Shown piece by piece: positions 4,950 to 5,972 of a stretch of 5,972 nt of DNA (positions are counted from its first letter, which is position 1; each line of letters opens with the position of its first letter). The DNA is from Gemmatimonadota bacterium (GTDB lineage Bacteria > Latescibacterota > UBA2968 > UBA8231), in the NCBI GenBank assembly GCA_026706505.1, contig JAPOYQ010000589.1:1-5972 (forward strand), read 5' to 3'. The notes under the pieces were generated by a model. The model searched no databases. It was not told the origin of the DNA and worked only from the letters and a program-made list of their open reading frames with translations. The position numbers and the translations under genes were made by a program.

Positions 4950-5972
4950 ATGCGCCGCATTCTCTTAGCGATTGGATTGTTGGTGGCTCTACATGGAGCC
5001 TCAGTACACAGCGAAACCACGGCGTCGAGTGTTGGTCTAACCGCGGAAAGCGCTCAGTACCAGCCATCGGTTGTGATCATCACCGGCGAAGTCCGGGATC
5101 CTCGCTCGCGGAAAATCACATTTCACTATGAATCGCCGTCGGCGCTGGAAAACTCCGAGCAGCGCGTCGCGCTCGACAGCCTAGATCGCTTCGCCTTTGA
5201 ACTACCTGTCGTCCGAGGGACCCTCGTCAGGGGGTATTTCGAAGACTGGCAACCGAGAGGGAAGTGGGTGCAGTGGCTAGACGCCTTCTTCTCTGAGCCC
5301 AATTCCCTAACGCTCTTCGTCGAACCCGGCGACAGTCTGCACGTGGTCGTGGAGGAGGGCTTTTTCGGTCGTTCCTACTCGTTCAGCGGCTCCAACGCAG
5401 ACAACAGCCGCTTCACTTCCAAGTGGATCCCGCAGTCCCGTCTCTTACGCCTCGAATACAAGGGACTAGAGGTCGAGGATTTCAAGCGCCAAATGGAACA
5501 GTGGCGGCAGGATCAGTTCGAGTTCTTGGCCTCAGGGCGCGAGCAGTACGCGCTGTCTTCAGGGTGCATTGACCATGTGACGGCCTACGTCAACTACGAG
5601 TGGGCTAATAGGATGATGTCTTACCCGATGAATTACCGGTTTTCCAACGGACGCGAGAACAGATACATCACCCCGGAGTACCACGTCTTCCTGCAGGAAT
5701 TTCCCATAGTGGACGAAAAGGCCATAGGCGTAGCCCAATATCGCTGGTTTCTGGATAGCACCCTAAGCTGGGGGGAGGACCACGACCATGACGATAACCC
5801 CAAGCTGTCCAAGATGTACGATCTATCGGGTTTGGAATTGTCAGAAGAGACCCAAGCGCAACTCGACTCTCTATACGAAAAGGACGGCCGCCACCCCGTG
5901 CTGTCGAAAATGGTCGATTTGTCGGCGTTTGGCGTTGCGGCGAGTGCCCAAGCGCAACTCGACTCCCTGTAC
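4950..5972 (+). CDS. Exported protein resembling the N-terminal part of DUF4369/TlpA-type thioredoxin-family proteins (partial, 3' end missing)
   Basis: The frame is open for 341 codons to the window edge. A Sec signal peptide (about 1-21, MRRILLAIGLLVALHGA) has no lipobox cysteine, so the product is probably periplasmic or outer-envelope. Residues about 40-160 show the pattern common at the start of Bacteroidota-type TlpA-family proteins: a strand with I-x-G (ITGEV, 44-48), a D-S-L-D-R-F-A-F turn (76-83), the EPGDSL motif (125-130) and FSG..ADN (145-152). A helical region follows (about 174-270) with NYEWANRMMSYP (215-226). Residues 283-341 are a tandem repeat of 32 residues. The catalytic CxxC thioredoxin domain expected in this family would lie beyond the window and is not seen; the only cysteine here is C206. 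The gene follows the propeller genes by 60 bp and may share their transcript. A role in thiol chemistry is therefore unproven; the family call is from motif memory. Confidence 0.75.
   Translation, partial: MRRILLAIGLLVALHGASVHSETTASSVGLTAESAQYQPSVVIITGEVRDPRSRKITFHYESPSALENSEQRVALDSLDRFAFELPVVRGTLVRGYFEDWQPRGKWVQWLDAFFSEPNSLTLFVEPGDSLHVVVEEGFFGRSYSFSGSNADNSRFTSKWIPQSRLLRLEYKGLEVEDFKRQMEQWRQDQFEFLASGREQYALSSGCIDHVTAYVNYEWANRMMSYPMNYRFSNGRENRYITPEYHVFLQEFPIVDEKAIGVAQYRWFLDSTLSWGEDHDHDDNPKLSKMYDLSGLELSEETQAQLDSLYEKDGRHPVLSKMVDLSAFGVAASAQAQLDSLY
5796..5972 (+). repeat. 96-bp in-frame tandem repeat (32 residues), second copy cut by the window end
   Basis: Unit one is 5796-5891 (NPKLSKMYDLSG...QAQLDSLYEKDGR) and unit two is 5892-5972 (HPVLSKMVDLSA...QAQLDSLY). 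The DNA at 5851-5876 and 5947-5972 differs at only two positions, whereas the middle of the unit (LELSEET versus FGVAASA) has diverged. More copies may follow outside the window. The units look helical and amphipathic. Confidence 0.85.

Noticed and set aside
4906..4968. 20-codon open frame MKKLNCTIPNSGG... before the last gene
   Set aside because: It has no spaced ribosome-binding site (GGAG directly abuts the ATG) and no family features. It overlaps the start of the 4950 gene; a leader peptide is possible but unsupported.

Overview
The window looks like part of a moderately GC-rich bacterial chromosome. It carries four genes, all on the plus strand, and all encode exported proteins. Three copies of a C-terminal domain with the YPNPFNP...IYNVLGQ...WDGRD..G..VAAGVYVYRL...RKMVK signature (FlgD-Ig-like, type A sorting-domain style) point to the FCB superphylum or an allied candidate phylum such as Latescibacterota, Marinimicrobia or Zixibacteria. 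The strong Shine-Dalgarno sites before two genes and a sigma-54-type promoter argue against a typical Bacteroidota genome, where such sites are usually weak or absent. The taxonomic placement is inference only.

Layout: (1) 1-374 is the 3' end of a gene whose start lies upstream. (2) 375-705 is a 331-bp intergenic regulatory region. It holds an imperfect stem-loop 26 nt after the stop codon, three tandem 20-21 bp dyad units (463-523), an AT-rich stretch, a close match to the sigma-54 (-24/-12) consensus at 637-653, and a hairpin at 664-698 that begins at the predicted transcription start and overlaps the ribosome-binding site. (3) 706-2829 and 2853-4889 are two tandem paralogues 23 bp apart. 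Each encodes a signal peptide, a beta-sandwich-like N-terminal domain, an FG-GAP/VCBS calcium-binding propeller with six clear DxDxDGxxD loops plus one probably degenerate blade, and the sorting-type C-terminal domain. (4) 4950-5972 begins a gene with a strong ribosome-binding site. Its product has a signal peptide and an N-terminal region like that of DUF4369/TlpA-type thioredoxin-family proteins. It runs off the window inside a 32-residue tandem repeat.

The fragment at 1-374 matches the 3' ends of both complete paralogues, so at least three copies of the surface-protein gene stand in tandem. The second and third copies and the thioredoxin-family-like gene have short gaps and no visible terminator between them, so they could be one transcript driven from about 664. 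The simplest reading is a sigma-54-controlled set of secreted, calcium-stabilised, possibly carbohydrate- or surface-binding propeller proteins, co-transcribed with an envelope protein of uncertain role. No mobile element, CRISPR array, tRNA or rRNA was seen.
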